Positions 27,002-36,007 of a stretch of DNA of 64,000 bases are shown here, one piece after another (the stretch's first letter is position 1; each line of letters opens with the position of its first letter). The DNA is from JAMZMI01 sp049115715 (lineage in GTDB: Bacteria; Bacteroidota; Bacteroidia; Cytophagales; Cyclobacteriaceae), in NCBI GenBank assembly GCA_049115715.1, contig JAGDZQ010000019.1:1-64000 (forward strand). Direction: 5' to 3'. The notes under the pieces are model-generated. The model had not been told where the DNA came from, did not search any database, and was given only the letters and a program-made list of their open reading frames with translations. Made by a program: the position numbers and the translations under genes.

Positions 27002-28345
27002 ATGAAGTTAAATGACCTTACAGCCATCTCACCAATAGATGGAAGATACAGAAGCAAAGTAAACAGCTTGGCACCCTATTTCTCGGAATGGGCATTGATC
27101 AAATATCGAGTTAAGGTTGAGGTTCTTTATTTTATTGCTCTTTGCGAACATCCAATTCCGCAATTGAGCACGGTAAACAAAGAGGTGTTTTCTGATTTGA
27201 AAAAAATCTATGAAGAATTCTCTGAAGCTGATGCTCAATCAATCAAGGATATTGAGAAAGTAACCAATCACGATGTAAAGGCTGTCGAATACTTCATCAA
27301 GGAAAAATTTGATCTTCTTGGCTTAGAGGATTTCAAGGAGTTTATCCATTTTGGGCTTACTTCTCAGGATATTAACAATACGTCTGTGCCTATGCTCTCG
27401 AAAGACGCATTGAATGATGTATTTCTTCCGAAGTTAGAATCCATAGTAGAAACGCTAGAAGGACTTGCTTCAGAATGGACGGCAATCCCACTTTTGGCAA
27501 GAACGCATGGGCAACCAGCCTCCCCTACTACTTTAGGCAAAGAAATCAATGTTTTCACTAGTCGTCTTTCTGAGCAAATAGACACATTGAAAGCCATCCC
27601 TTTTGCCGCAAAATTTGGTGGTGCCACCGGAAACTTCAATGCACATCATGTGGCATACCCTGATACAGATTGGCATGCGTTTGGCAATAAATTCGTAAGC
27701 GAAAAACTTGATCTCAAAAGAAGCTACCCGACTACTCAGATCGAGCATTATGATCATTTTGCATCGCTATTCGATTGTATGAAAAGAATCAATACGGTCT
27801 TGATTGATTTTAGTCGAGATGTTTGGCAATACATCTCTGTGAATTATTTCGGTCAGAAAATTGTGAAGGGAGAAGTTGGTTCTTCCGCAATGCCACACAA
27901 GGTTAATCCTATTGATTTTGAGAATGCTGAGGGAAATTTTGGTATTGCCAACGCTCTGTTTGAGCATCTAAGTGCTAAGCTTCCAATCTCCAGATTGCAG
28001 CGTGATCTGACCGACTCAACTGTTCTTAGAAATGTGGGCGTACCTTATGCACACAGCTTACTAGCACTTACTTCTCTAGAAAAAGGGATCAGCAAACTAA
28101 AAGTCAATGAGTCAGTAATACTTGCCGACTTGGAAGACAACTGGGCTGTGGTAGCTGAAGCTATTCAAACGATCCTGAGAAGAGAAGCTTACCCAAAACC
28201 ATACGAAGCACTGAAAGCGCTCACGAGAACCGGGCAAAAGATCACCAAAGAAGTGATTCAGGAATTTATTGGTGAGCTCAATGTATCTGATAAGATAAAA
28301 GCAGAATTGAGGGAGATCACTCCTTTCAATTATACAGGTATTTGA
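27002..28345 (+). CDS. purB: Adenylosuccinate lyase
   Basis: 447 residues, the normal length. It catalyses two steps of purine synthesis: splitting SAICAR, and adenylosuccinate to AMP plus fumarate. Visible family features are the start LTAISPIDGRYRSK, FIHFGLTSQDINNTSVP, the histidine region ARTHGQPASPTTLG and the signature loop GSSAMPHKVNPIDFEN with catalytic Ser/Lys. The ATG at 27002 is chosen because it starts the conserved MKLNDLTAISP segment. It is a single gene with its own predicted promoter. Confidence 0.97.
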   Translation: MKLNDLTAISPIDGRYRSKVNSLAPYFSEWALIKYRVKVEVLYFIALCEHPIPQLSTVNKEVFSDLKKIYEEFSEADAQSIKDIEKVTNHDVKAVEYFIKEKFDLLGLEDFKEFIHFGLTSQDINNTSVPMLSKDALNDVFLPKLESIVETLEGLASEWTAIPLLARTHGQPASPTTLGKEINVFTSRLSEQIDTLKAIPFAAKFGGATGNFNAHHVAYPDTDWHAFGNKFVSEKLDLKRSYPTTQIEHYDHFASLFDCMKRINTVLIDFSRDVWQYISVNYFGQKIVKGEVGSSAMPHKVNPIDFENAEGNFGIANALFEHLSAKLPISRLQRDLTDSTVLRNVGVPYAHSLLALTSLEKGISKLKVNESVILADLEDNWAVVAEAIQTILRREAYPKPYEALKALTRTGQKITKEVIQEFIGELNVSDKIKAELREITPFNYTGI

Positions 28346-28375
28346 GTCTTCAAAAAAAGTTATTGCGGCATTAAA

Positions 28376-28888
28376 ATGAATGAAGAAAAACCTCTAATTG
28401 ATGCTGAATACCTACTAAAGAAGTCTCCCGGTAAAGGCGGTTGGACTTACGCCGAAATCCCACGGGTTCTGCGCAACAAAAATAGCGCGTTTGGATGGGT
28501 AAGAGTCAAGGGCTCCATAGATGGGTTTGAGCTGAAGCAATACAAACTAATGCCTATGGGGAATGGGAAACTATTCCTCCCTGTCAAAGCTGAAATTCGA
28601 AAAAAGATTAAAAAACAAGAAGGCGATTATGTAAAGGTTGTTTTATTCTCTGATGAATCCTCTCTTGAAATACCTGCTGAAATAGTCGATTGTCTCAAAA
28701 ATGAGTCAAACAAGGTTTATGAAACATTTCTCTCATTAACGGAAGGAGAACAAAAGGCATATCTGGATTGGATTTATAGTGCAAAGACTGATGAGACTAT
28801 GGCGAATAGGATCATCGCTATGACGGGTCGTGTAAATAAAGGCTTAAAGCTTCACGACCAAACAGAGGTCTTGAAAAAACTAAGATAA
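28376..28888 (+). CDS. YdeI/OmpD-associated family protein (DUF1905 plus OmdA)
   Basis: 170 residues. The N-terminal half is a DUF1905 beta-barrel-like domain (GWTYAEIPRVLRNKNSAFGWVRVKG, shown here in part as FGWVRVKGSIDGFEL and MGNGKLFLPVKAEIRKKI). The C-terminal part is the YdeI/OmdA helical region (GEQKAYLDWIYSAKTDETM, and so on). Members are annotated as bacteriocin-protection or OmpD-associated proteins on thin evidence. It lies 30 bases after purB and may share its transcript. Confidence 0.82.
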   Translation: MNEEKPLIDAEYLLKKSPGKGGWTYAEIPRVLRNKNSAFGWVRVKGSIDGFELKQYKLMPMGNGKLFLPVKAEIRKKIKKQEGDYVKVVLFSDESSLEIPAEIVDCLKNESNKVYETFLSLTEGEQKAYLDWIYSAKTDETMANRIIAMTGRVNKGLKLHDQTEVLKKLR

Positions 28889-29000
28889 AATTCTCAAATT
28901 TCCTTAATTACCTGCTTCCTACACTGCCGCAAGAAAGAGGGCTAAAGCATACCACTTATCTTTATCTGAAAGAAATAATTTCAATGAATCGAGATAGCAA

Positions 29001-30218
29001 ATGAAGGTTGCAATCATTGGATGTGGATTTGCCGGCTTATCTGCTGCATTGGAGATAAAACATCACGAGGTAACGATTTTTGAGAGATCCTCAGAGCTCC
29101 TCCCTGTTGGAGCTGGCATCTTACTGCAACCGCTAGGCATGGCTGTTTTAGAGCAGTTCGAAATCCTCAATGAAGTCATCGGGCTAGGCGATCGAATATC
29201 TCTCCTCAGCGGATCAAATACCAAGGGCAAACAGATTCTTAACCTTGAATACAGCAAGTATGATCCGAATAGGTTTGGACTGGGTATTCATCGAGGTTAC
29301 CTATTCAAAGAGGTACTAAAAAAAGTCAATCAAAAGGAAATCAAAATAAAGCTGGGTGAAAACGTATCCACTGTCACTTCCTATAATGGCAGATATAAGT
29401 TCATCAGCAATGAAAAAGAGTATACTGATTTTGACATAGTAATTGCCTGTAATGGCGCCAAGTCAACCTTGAGAAACAAGCTAAAAGGGTGGAGGTATCA
29501 GCGTGAATATCCATGGGGAGCCTTTTGGGGTGTTTTCAAAAATGAAGGTATTGCCACAGATGTACTGTATCAAAAATACGCTGGCACAAAACAGCTTTTT
29601 GGACTTCTTCCGTGCGGGAAAAATCCGGTAACAGACGAGAAGATTGTCAATTTTTTCTGGAGCATTAGAAAAAATCACGTAAATCAAACGATACAAAATG
29701 GAATTGAAAGTTTTAAAAATGAAGTTTTTGATCTAGATAATTCAAGTGAAAGTGTTTTAACTCAGATCGACTCTTTCGACGATTTGATCTTTACCACCTA
29801 CCATGATGTCTATTGTAACAAATGGAATCATGACAATCTGATATTTATAGGTGACTCTATCCATGGCATGAGTCCGCAACTTGGTATTGGACTTAACATG
29901 GCACTTTTCGATGGCTATTTACTTGGTCAAGTGCTCAATTCTCCTACATTCAAAATAGATGATTTGACCAAACTCAAAAATTATCGCCATAGGCAAAATC
30001 TATATTATCATTTGACTAGTCAATTGCTTACACGATTCTTCCAATCCGATTTCAATATACTGGGGGCATTTCGAGATTTAGTATTTCCGAAGCTGCCACA
30101 CATTCGACCTTTGGATCAATTGATGATTGATTCTCTATGTGGTCACAAGACTGGGTTTTTCGGAACGAAATCCCCACATGAACAGATTGAGGAATTCTCC
30201 AATCAAATAACCTACTGA
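29001..30218 (+). CDS. FAD-dependent monooxygenase (PHBH-type)
   Basis: 405 residues. The dinucleotide-binding motif is at the start (VAIIGCGFAGLSAALEI). The middle DIVIACNGAKSTLRNKL is the DG-like motif region, and GDSIHGMSPQLGIGLNMALFDG is the second FAD motif common to aromatic and kynurenine-type monooxygenases. The substrate is not evident. No pathway partner lies next to it. Confidence 0.85.
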   Translation: MKVAIIGCGFAGLSAALEIKHHEVTIFERSSELLPVGAGILLQPLGMAVLEQFEILNEVIGLGDRISLLSGSNTKGKQILNLEYSKYDPNRFGLGIHRGYLFKEVLKKVNQKEIKIKLGENVSTVTSYNGRYKFISNEKEYTDFDIVIACNGAKSTLRNKLKGWRYQREYPWGAFWGVFKNEGIATDVLYQKYAGTKQLFGLLPCGKNPVTDEKIVNFFWSIRKNHVNQTIQNGIESFKNEVFDLDNSSESVLTQIDSFDDLIFTTYHDVYCNKWNHDNLIFIGDSIHGMSPQLGIGLNMALFDGYLLGQVLNSPTFKIDDLTKLKNYRHRQNLYYHLTSQLLTRFFQSDFNILGAFRDLVFPKLPHIRPLDQLMIDSLCGHKTGFFGTKSPHEQIEEFSNQITY

Positions 30219-30219
30219 T

Positions 30220-30936
30220 TCAATTTTGCTTCATTTCAGCAAGTAACTCTTCATCAGTCATATAATAAGTATCCATAAAGTCTTTCCCATTTTCATAGAA
30301 AGAAACGCAAGAAGGGTCTTTTCTAACATAGTAAGCATACTGATAAATCTGACTTCCTAATCCGTGGTAGATGGGCATAAGATCAGTGGTGCGCTCATGA
30401 ATGGCGTGAAATTCATCTTTGGTCACATACTTTAGCCCCCAAATTCCGATTTGCACAAAATTGAGCTCGTGATAATAAACGATATGTCCAAGCTCATGAG
30501 CAAGAATACCGACTTGCGCATCGAACGGAAGTGATCGAAGCAGAATAGGGTCAAACCATGTCTTATCTGCATTATTTAATAGAATTTTATACTTTCTGTT
30601 TTTCTTGCCAGGAAGGAGCATCGACCATATATTAAAATTAGCCTCCATGGGTGCCCCCTTATCTGTTAGCACCATATCAATATTCACATCTTTCAATTCC
30701 GGGTAAGCAGAATATGCAATTGCCGCAGCGATCTCAAAACCTTTGGGCAGCCCTTTGTTATCTCCAATGACCGCTTTCAAACTGTCCAAATCGTAGTTTC
30801 TATGGGCAAGTGTATCCGGAAATTGATATGGATCAAAATCAGGCTTTACCTGCTGAGGTACGATGCGCTGTGCCATCACTGTGACAGTAATTACTAGAAG
30901 TAAGACAGGGGAAAGTTTGATAATTATTCTCTTCAT
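30220..30936 (-). CDS. Exported metallopeptidase-like protein (HExxH)
   Basis: 238 residues from the ATG at 30934-30936. A signal peptide or anchor (about 1-22, ending VTVMAQ) precedes a domain with the zinc motif LAHELGHIVYYHE. The second half has YHGLGSQIYQYAYYVRKD. The sequence resembles M48-like or minigluzincin folds but I cannot place it in a named family. The stop is adjacent to the stop of the convergent monooxygenase. Confidence 0.7.
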   Translation of the reverse strand: MKRIIIKLSPVLLLVITVTVMAQRIVPQQVKPDFDPYQFPDTLAHRNYDLDSLKAVIGDNKGLPKGFEIAAAIAYSAYPELKDVNIDMVLTDKGAPMEANFNIWSMLLPGKKNRKYKILLNNADKTWFDPILLRSLPFDAQVGILAHELGHIVYYHELNFVQIGIWGLKYVTKDEFHAIHERTTDLMPIYHGLGSQIYQYAYYVRKDPSCVSFYENGKDFMDTYYMTDEELLAEMKQN

Positions 30937-31129
30937 TCTAATTGTTAGATAAAAGTGCACCCCTCTTCATAAAGGCTATGCCAAAGTGATTTTGTTCTTA
31001 AAAGAAGTTTGAGCAAGACATTTAAGTACGTATTTCCTGAAATTTCGATTTGAATACCAGACTCTATTTCAAATTTTCGCATCATTAAATTTGATAAGAA
31101 TCATCATACACTGAGCGTCACAAGCTAGA

Positions 31130-31137
31130 TACATTTG
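31130..31137 (+). promoter_or_regulatory. TAnnTTTG -7 element before the AraC-like gene
   Basis: TACATTTG is a perfect match and ends six bases before the ATG, which would give an almost leaderless transcript. A matching -33 TTG at the right spacing is not seen. Confidence 0.35.
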
Positions 31138-31143
31138 TTTTAA

Positions 31144-31728
31144 ATGGATGAAAGAATCAAAAAAACGCTGGATTACATAGAGAGTCATTTAGAGTTGGGA
31201 TTGAACCTAGGCGAACTTTCTAAAATTGTCGGTATGTCTTCTTCTCAATTCCATCGCCTATTCAAGAAGGAGACCAAACGCACTCCTTTCAAATTCATAG
31301 AAGAAATTAGAGTCAATAAGGCTTATAATTTGATTTTAGAAAAACAGCCGCATGTAGGACAATTGGCTTTGAAACTTGGGTATAAAGATTATGAAACATT
31401 TACCAGAGCTTTCAAAAGATACTTTATGCTGGCTCCCGACGATATCAAATCAATCATACTTAAGATTAAAAAGGATCTGACACTTCCAGAGGATCATAGC
31501 GTCTTTTTAGCAACACTGGATGTAGAACCAGAAAATCAAGATCTCACAGAAGTCCTTCAAAAGATTATAAAGGAGAACAACATTACTTGGCAAGATTTAG
31601 AAGAGGCTGTAATGTTTAAAGTCATCAAAAAGAGTGATTCACAAGCCAACCAGGGACTCACTGTTAAAAACAAATATGAAGTCATAGAGGAGCGGAAGAT
31701 ATGGCAGAAACTCATTGACAAAAATTAG
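31144..31728 (+). CDS. AraC-type HTH regulator
   Basis: 194 residues. The DNA-binding module is N-terminal (about 1-105) with both AraC helices: LNLGELSKIVGMSSSQFHRL and LALKLGYKDYETFTRAFKRY. The C-terminal 90 residues are not a recognised effector domain; they carry LEEAVMFKVIKK and a basic end. It is first in a short operon with a CPBP peptidase (five-base gap) and an SRPBCC protein. Confidence 0.85.
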   Translation: MDERIKKTLDYIESHLELGLNLGELSKIVGMSSSQFHRLFKKETKRTPFKFIEEIRVNKAYNLILEKQPHVGQLALKLGYKDYETFTRAFKRYFMLAPDDIKSIILKIKKDLTLPEDHSVFLATLDVEPENQDLTEVLQKIIKENNITWQDLEEAVMFKVIKKSDSQANQGLTVKNKYEVIEERKIWQKLIDKN

Positions 31729-31733
31729 TCAAG

Positions 31734-32426
31734 ATGCTGAATACCTACTCCTACTCAATCATTTTCCTAATTGTGGGAATCCTCATTCCGGTCATTACGG
31801 CTTTACAAGGAGCTAAAGTCAAAAAGCTACTTGAGGCATCTCCAGAAAAAAGGGTTGCTGTTTACCAAAAGACTGTGGTCATGCTAACAGCCCTTGCAGG
31901 TCTAATATTTATTGGAATGGCTATTAATCAAGACAACATAGACATCATTGGTCTTGGTTTTATAGCTGAGCCTTACTGGTTAATTGGCCTATTTATTTGT
32001 TCTATAGGAGGCTTGCTGGCGATTCAAAAGATCAAGGTCAAAGAATCGGACATTGATAAGTTGATGCGCAAGTACAAGGAGGTTATATATATCCTACCTT
32101 CGAATTTGCTCGAATACAAATGGATGATTGCTGTTTCCTTCGTAGCAGGAATCGCCGAAGAAATCATCTTTCGAGGTTTCATCTATTGGATGCTTGTCCA
32201 ATACATGCACTGGACATTGGCTATGATTATCATGTCTGTTCTATTCTCGATTTCGCACTGGGGCACTGGGATTAAAAATGTGATTTCCACATTGTTACTT
32301 AGCTTTTTATGGGGCACTTCTCTGTGGCTTACAGGATCTCTTTGGCTTGCAATGTTGACACACATCTTAGTAGATTTATACTCAGGAACTCTGGCTTATA
32401 AGCTTGTTCAAAAAAGAAAATCATGA
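31734..32426 (+). CDS. CPBP-family intramembrane metalloprotease
   Basis: 230 residues with about seven membrane segments. The motif 1 AEEIIFRGFIYWML (EExxxR) and the later SISHWGTG and HILVDLY give the conserved Glu, Arg and His residues of CAAX-protease/bacteriocin-processing (CPBP, Rce1-like) enzymes. Its substrate is unknown. It sits between the AraC-like gene and the SRPBCC gene, overlapping the latter by four bases. Confidence 0.88.
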   Translation: MLNTYSYSIIFLIVGILIPVITALQGAKVKKLLEASPEKRVAVYQKTVVMLTALAGLIFIGMAINQDNIDIIGLGFIAEPYWLIGLFICSIGGLLAIQKIKVKESDIDKLMRKYKEVIYILPSNLLEYKWMIAVSFVAGIAEEIIFRGFIYWMLVQYMHWTLAMIIMSVLFSISHWGTGIKNVISTLLLSFLWGTSLWLTGSLWLAMLTHILVDLYSGTLAYKLVQKRKS

Positions 32427-32812
32427 ATCTCTCTAAACAATACTCTTCACAATTCACTTGCAGGCAGGTTTTTGAAGCTTGGATTTCTCCCAGCATGATT
32501 ATTCCTCCAGCTACCAAAATTGAAGTTGAACCGATAGTAGGTGGCAAGTATCATTTGTATGCTGAGTCAGAGTCAGCAACTTTTATCATGAAAGGGATTT
32601 TCCTTGAAATCGTTCCGAATCAAAAACTGATGTATACGTGGCAGTGGGAAGGTACCGACGAGCAAACTGTTGTCACAGTTGCGTTCTCAGAAAACCCAAA
32701 TGGCTGCACAATCAATCTTGAGCATGAGGGCTTTGTTAGTGATGAAAGTATAAAAAATCACTCCGAGGGTTGGGATAGTTATGTAAGTGGACTGGAGGAG
32801 AGGATAATCTAA
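32423..32812 (+). CDS. SRPBCC/AHSA1-domain protein
   Basis: 129 residues forming one complete AHSA1-like START fold. Family features are FTCRQVFEAWISP at the start, GGKYHLY and MKGIFLEIVPNQKLMYTWQW, and a C-terminal helix (SIKNHSEGWDSYVSGLEERI). The AraC-like gene in the same operon suggests a small regulated stress response (inference). Ligand unknown. Confidence 0.85.
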   Translation: MNLSKQYSSQFTCRQVFEAWISPSMIIPPATKIEVEPIVGGKYHLYAESESATFIMKGIFLEIVPNQKLMYTWQWEGTDEQTVVTVAFSENPNGCTINLEHEGFVSDESIKNHSEGWDSYVSGLEERII

Positions 32813-32895
32813 AAGATCAATGGTTTTTGTTTTTTTAACGCTAACCTCGAACGTCAGAATTTATATTTAAAATACTTCCCTATAACTCGCTAGAC

Positions 32896-33426
32896 TTGGA
32901 ATCTAAAATACAGATAAAATCAAATACGAATCTCTGCTCCATTAAAGTCAATATCAGAAACACCCCTCTCTCGATTTTCTATTTAATTATTGCTATTCTA
33001 TGGTGTCTTTTTGTTTTCTGGATGGAATCATCAATAGCTCAGTGGTTGAATAACCCTGTTTTTATTTTGCTTGTTTTCGGAGTTTTATTTGTACTTTTTT
33101 ATTTGATCCTCAAAGCAGCTTTTGGCCAAGCTAAAATCGAGATTACCCGCGAAACATTGACGGCTTTTGAAGGAGTTTTTGGTATAGGAAGAAAAATCAA
33201 ATTTCCAACACAAGAAATAGATAGAATATATGTCTTTAGACACGAAAGTGATGGTGTAAGTAGCGAAAACCAACCAATACTAAGACACGTAAAACAGCAC
33301 ATAACTTTTATGAGTAAAAACAGAAAGAGGAAATTCCTGCACAACCAAATTGCAACAGGTGACCTGAGAGAATTATGCGATGTAATCGTAAATGAAAGAC
33401 GTAAGTTTATCAAGGAAAATCACTAA
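32896..33426 (+). CDS. Two-helix membrane protein, unknown
   Basis: 176 residues, start TTG at 32896. Two hydrophobic segments (about 26-45 and 53-72) precede a cytoplasmic beta-rich domain of about 100 residues (IEITRETLTAFEGVFGIGRK, KFPTQEIDRIYVF) with a PH-like strand pattern. There is no confident family match. It lies 83 bases after the SRPBCC gene. Confidence 0.65.
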   Translation: MESKIQIKSNTNLCSIKVNIRNTPLSIFYLIIAILWCLFVFWMESSIAQWLNNPVFILLVFGVLFVLFYLILKAAFGQAKIEITRETLTAFEGVFGIGRKIKFPTQEIDRIYVFRHESDGVSSENQPILRHVKQHITFMSKNRKRKFLHNQIATGDLRELCDVIVNERRKFIKENH

Positions 33427-33459
33427 GCACTCAATGGTTTTAGCATTATCAACTTCCTT

Positions 33460-34191
33460 TTAAACCGGAATCAAATCGCGGTAGTAAAATCCAGATGGTC
33501 TTAAATCGGGTGCCGAAGAATGGCAAGTATCATCCACATTTTTAGGAGCTTCATATTCCTTGAAAATCGTTTCACCTAGTTCAAATTGAATCGGGTGTTT
33601 GAAAATCGGCCCATCAAAAACAAAAGTGTGGAATTCACCATTTTCCCCGCAAGGGTCAACACCTTTAGGGAGATCCTTCAAAAACTCATGATCGATTACT
33701 CTTCCAGCAAAAGACTCATTTAATAATTCGGACTTTGCGCAAACAACGATTGTCTTAAATCCAAGATCAATGAATTCATGAATGAGCTCGGTAGTATCCC
33801 TTTTCCACAAAGGAAAGTGACCAATCATACCAACCTCATGGAGTTTATCTTCCCGGTACTTTTTCAGGTCCTCTAAGAAAATATCACCAAAAATACTGTG
33901 AGTAACCCCCTGATCCTGTAGCTCAGACAGCACCTCTCTCATCATGTTGTCATACACAGACATGGAGGGCATTTCTGGAAGTCTGATTTCTTTTATAGGC
34001 AAACCAATCGATTCTCCTTGGGCATAGAGAAGTTCCTTTCGCACGCCATGCATAGATATTCTGTCGTATTGTTCATTGACAGTAGTCATCAGTGCCGTCA
34101 CATCAAAATTCTTTTCTTTCAAAACATGATAAAGCGCAAGCGAACTGTCTTTGCCTCCACTCCAATTGAAAATTGCCTTGTGATGATCCAT
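33460..34191 (-). CDS. COG2102 PP-loop ATPase (Dph6-related, MJ0570-like)
   Basis: 243 residues. The N-terminal N-type ATP-pyrophosphatase motif FNWSGGKDSSLALYH is clear, with KTIVVCAKSELLNESFAGRV and DPCGENGEFHTFVFDGPIF as family blocks. Related eukaryotic and archaeal proteins amidate diphthamide (Dph6), but bacteria lack diphthamide, so the function here must differ. The gene is the last of the minus-strand cobalamin operon, 135 bases after the CWC protein. A role in cobalamin or corrinoid amidation or handling is an inference from context only. Confidence 0.85.
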   Translation of the reverse strand: MDHHKAIFNWSGGKDSSLALYHVLKEKNFDVTALMTTVNEQYDRISMHGVRKELLYAQGESIGLPIKEIRLPEMPSMSVYDNMMREVLSELQDQGVTHSIFGDIFLEDLKKYREDKLHEVGMIGHFPLWKRDTTELIHEFIDLGFKTIVVCAKSELLNESFAGRVIDHEFLKDLPKGVDPCGENGEFHTFVFDGPIFKHPIQFELGETIFKEYEAPKNVDDTCHSSAPDLRPSGFYYRDLIPV

Positions 34192-34326
34192 TAAAAAGTC
34201 TGAATGTTTGATTCTAATTCTACTCTTGTAAGAGTTCAGGGAATCCGAGGGTTCTGAAGCTAAAAGTGAAGATCAGGTTCCATGCAAAAGCACTTCACCC
34301 GACCATTCACCGCTGGTTAATAACTC
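34192..34326. other. Gap with a 14-base perfect dyad before the PP-loop gene
   Basis: 135 bases with no ORF. ACTCTTGTAAGAGT at 34222-34235 is a perfect palindrome. Other short inverted pieces are present, but no B12-box or riboswitch core. It could hold an internal promoter or operator for the PP-loop gene. Confidence 0.3.
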
Positions 34327-34692
34327 TTATTTCTTTAATTCTGGAGGGTAAGGGCAGTTTTTACACCCATTCCCACAACAGCCTCCTTGGCGCATCAAAT
34401 ACCAACTACTAAAAACCCACGCTCCATTTTCATTGATTTCATAATCAATTCCCTTGATGAATTTGGTAGGTGCGCCTAAAGCTTGCACTTCTTTGATTTT
34501 ATCCAAAGTAATATGCTCCAAATATCTTTTAATTTCGGTAATCATCACTCCTTTTAAGCAACTTTCGCATAAACATTTACCCGTTTCTTCTAATTTAAGA
34601 ATTGTAGGAAATTCTATGCACCAGCATTCACCGTTAGAGCATGAAAACGTCTGATTGCATGATGGACAGGTTTTAGTTATTACTTTATTCAT
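34327..34692 (-). CDS. Cysteine-rich protein: CWC domain fused to DUF5522
   Basis: 121 residues. The N-terminal half (1-65) has CPSCNQTFSC, CWCIEFP and CLCESCLK, matching the cysteine-rich CWC family. The C-terminal half (about 75-121) carries GAWVFSSWYLMRQGGCCGNG followed by CKNCPYPP, matching DUF5522. Both are metal-binding-like and uncharacterised. The gene overlaps the CobC-like gene upstream by four bases, so it is firmly part of the cobalamin operon. Confidence 0.85.
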   Translation of the reverse strand: MNKVITKTCPSCNQTFSCSNGECWCIEFPTILKLEETGKCLCESCLKGVMITEIKRYLEHITLDKIKEVQALGAPTKFIKGIDYEINENGAWVFSSWYLMRQGGCCGNGCKNCPYPPELKK

Positions 34693-35237
34693 TCAATCTT
34701 GATTTCTGGAAATTCAAATTTTTTCACTCCTCCATATTCGATGCTAAAATCATCGAAAGCGTTTTTTAACGGAATGTCATTGAGAAAAGCATTCATAATT
34801 CGTATGACTCCTGCATGAGTTACCACGGCAATGGTATCAGATTTTCTCCTAATAACTTCTTCCCACCAATCGAGCACGCGTCTCTGTAAATCCACCATAG
34901 ATTCTCCGTTTGGAGGAGCTTCGTTAACAAAATCACTCATCCAGGGATTGACCTCCTCGCTTGGAATATTGTCCCAAGCCATCATTTCCCAGCTGCCAAA
35001 ATCAACTTCCTTTAACCTATCATCCAGTATCAACTCTTCGTCTCTTCTTAGTGAGTTTGCCAAAATGCTGCACCGCTGAAGTGGGCTGCTATATATCGCA
35101 TCAAATCGCTCCGGTAATGCTTTAATCAGTTCTCGTTTTTGATCTTCAAAGGCATCCAAAAGAGTCAGATCCGTTTGTCCATAGCATATGCCCTTCTCTA
35201 CTTCCGGAGTGGTGTGTCTTATAAAGTAAACTTCCAT
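34689..35237 (-). CDS. cobC: Alpha-ribazole phosphatase-like histidine phosphatase
   Basis: 182 residues of the phosphoglycerate mutase-like branch. The catalytic start is YFIRHTTPEVE (RHT instead of the more usual RHG), followed by YSSPLQRC and VVTHAGVIRIMNAFL. CobC removes the 5'-phosphate of alpha-ribazole phosphate in nucleotide-loop assembly. RHT with a following P is common in the CobC subgroup, and the neighbours CobS, CobT and CobU support this. It overlaps cobS by 19 bases. Confidence 0.85.
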   Translation of the reverse strand: MEVYFIRHTTPEVEKGICYGQTDLTLLDAFEDQKRELIKALPERFDAIYSSPLQRCSILANSLRRDEELILDDRLKEVDFGSWEMMAWDNIPSEEVNPWMSDFVNEAPPNGESMVDLQRRVLDWWEEVIRRKSDTIAVVTHAGVIRIMNAFLNDIPLKNAFDDFSIEYGGVKKFEFPEIKIE

Positions 35238-36007
35238 ACTAGAATCAAAAACAGGTATACAGCTACTTCAATGACTTGCTGGGTGGCTCCAAGGCAATCT
35301 CCGGTGTACCCACCGATCCATTTGGTAAAATACCTGGATAGCCACATTTTCGCTAAATAGGTCGCTGGAATTATCAAAAGAAAGAAATAGTTTTTAGTAG
35401 CAAATACCAACACAACCAGAGGGATTACCCCAAAAAAGAAGGAAGTTATAAGGTTTACCAATCCTGATTGTTTCGCAACTGGTTTTGCTTTACTATCATC
35501 TGTATCACGGACATAATCATGCGTGAAAACGAATGTTCCAGCTATAAAGCGACTAATCGAATGTGCAGATATAAACAGCAAAGAAATTATGAAACCATCG
35601 GTCAGAGATGAAATCTCCCACAACAGACTGGTTTTGAAAAAGTAGAGAATAATCAAACCCACTACGCCGTATGCTCCTATTCTGCTATCTTTCATTATAG
35701 CGAGAATTTTATCCTTGGTCCAACCTCCTCCAAATCCATCACACGCATCCGCAAACCCATCTTCATGGAAAGCTCCCGTTATCAAAACAGAGGCTGCAAA
35801 ACTCAAACAGATTCCAAAAAGAGGATTGATCAACCAGCTACCTACCAGATAAACACTTGCCGCACCAGCTCCAACTATCCAGCCGATGAGTGGAAAATAT
35901 CGAATTGATTTATTGATATAGTCAGGACTGTGATCCACCCATTTAGGAAAAGGAATTCTTGTATAAAACATAAGTGCCGTGAAGAAAACCCGTATCTCTT
36001 GTCTCAT
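35219..36007 (-). CDS. cobS: Adenosylcobinamide-GDP ribazoletransferase (cobalamin synthase)
   Basis: 262 residues, polytopic inner-membrane enzyme joining adenosylcobinamide-GDP and alpha-ribazole. Conserved blocks are FYTRIPFP near the start, FHEDGFADACDGFGGGWTKDK and MKDSRIGAYGVVGL. Several membrane spans follow. Overlaps cobT by four bases upstream and cobC by 19 bases downstream. Confidence 0.95.
   Translation of the reverse strand: MRQEIRVFFTALMFYTRIPFPKWVDHSPDYINKSIRYFPLIGWIVGAGAASVYLVGSWLINPLFGICLSFAASVLITGAFHEDGFADACDGFGGGWTKDKILAIMKDSRIGAYGVVGLIILYFFKTSLLWEISSLTDGFIISLLFISAHSISRFIAGTFVFTHDYVRDTDDSKAKPVAKQSGLVNLITSFFFGVIPLVVLVFATKNYFFLLIIPATYLAKMWLSRYFTKWIGGYTGDCLGATQQVIEVAVYLFLILVWKFTL

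Noticed and set aside
34192..34326. Second B12 riboswitch before the PP-loop gene
   Set aside because: None of the conserved elements (GCCACTG, GCGAGCC...ACCTGCC) occurs in the gap.
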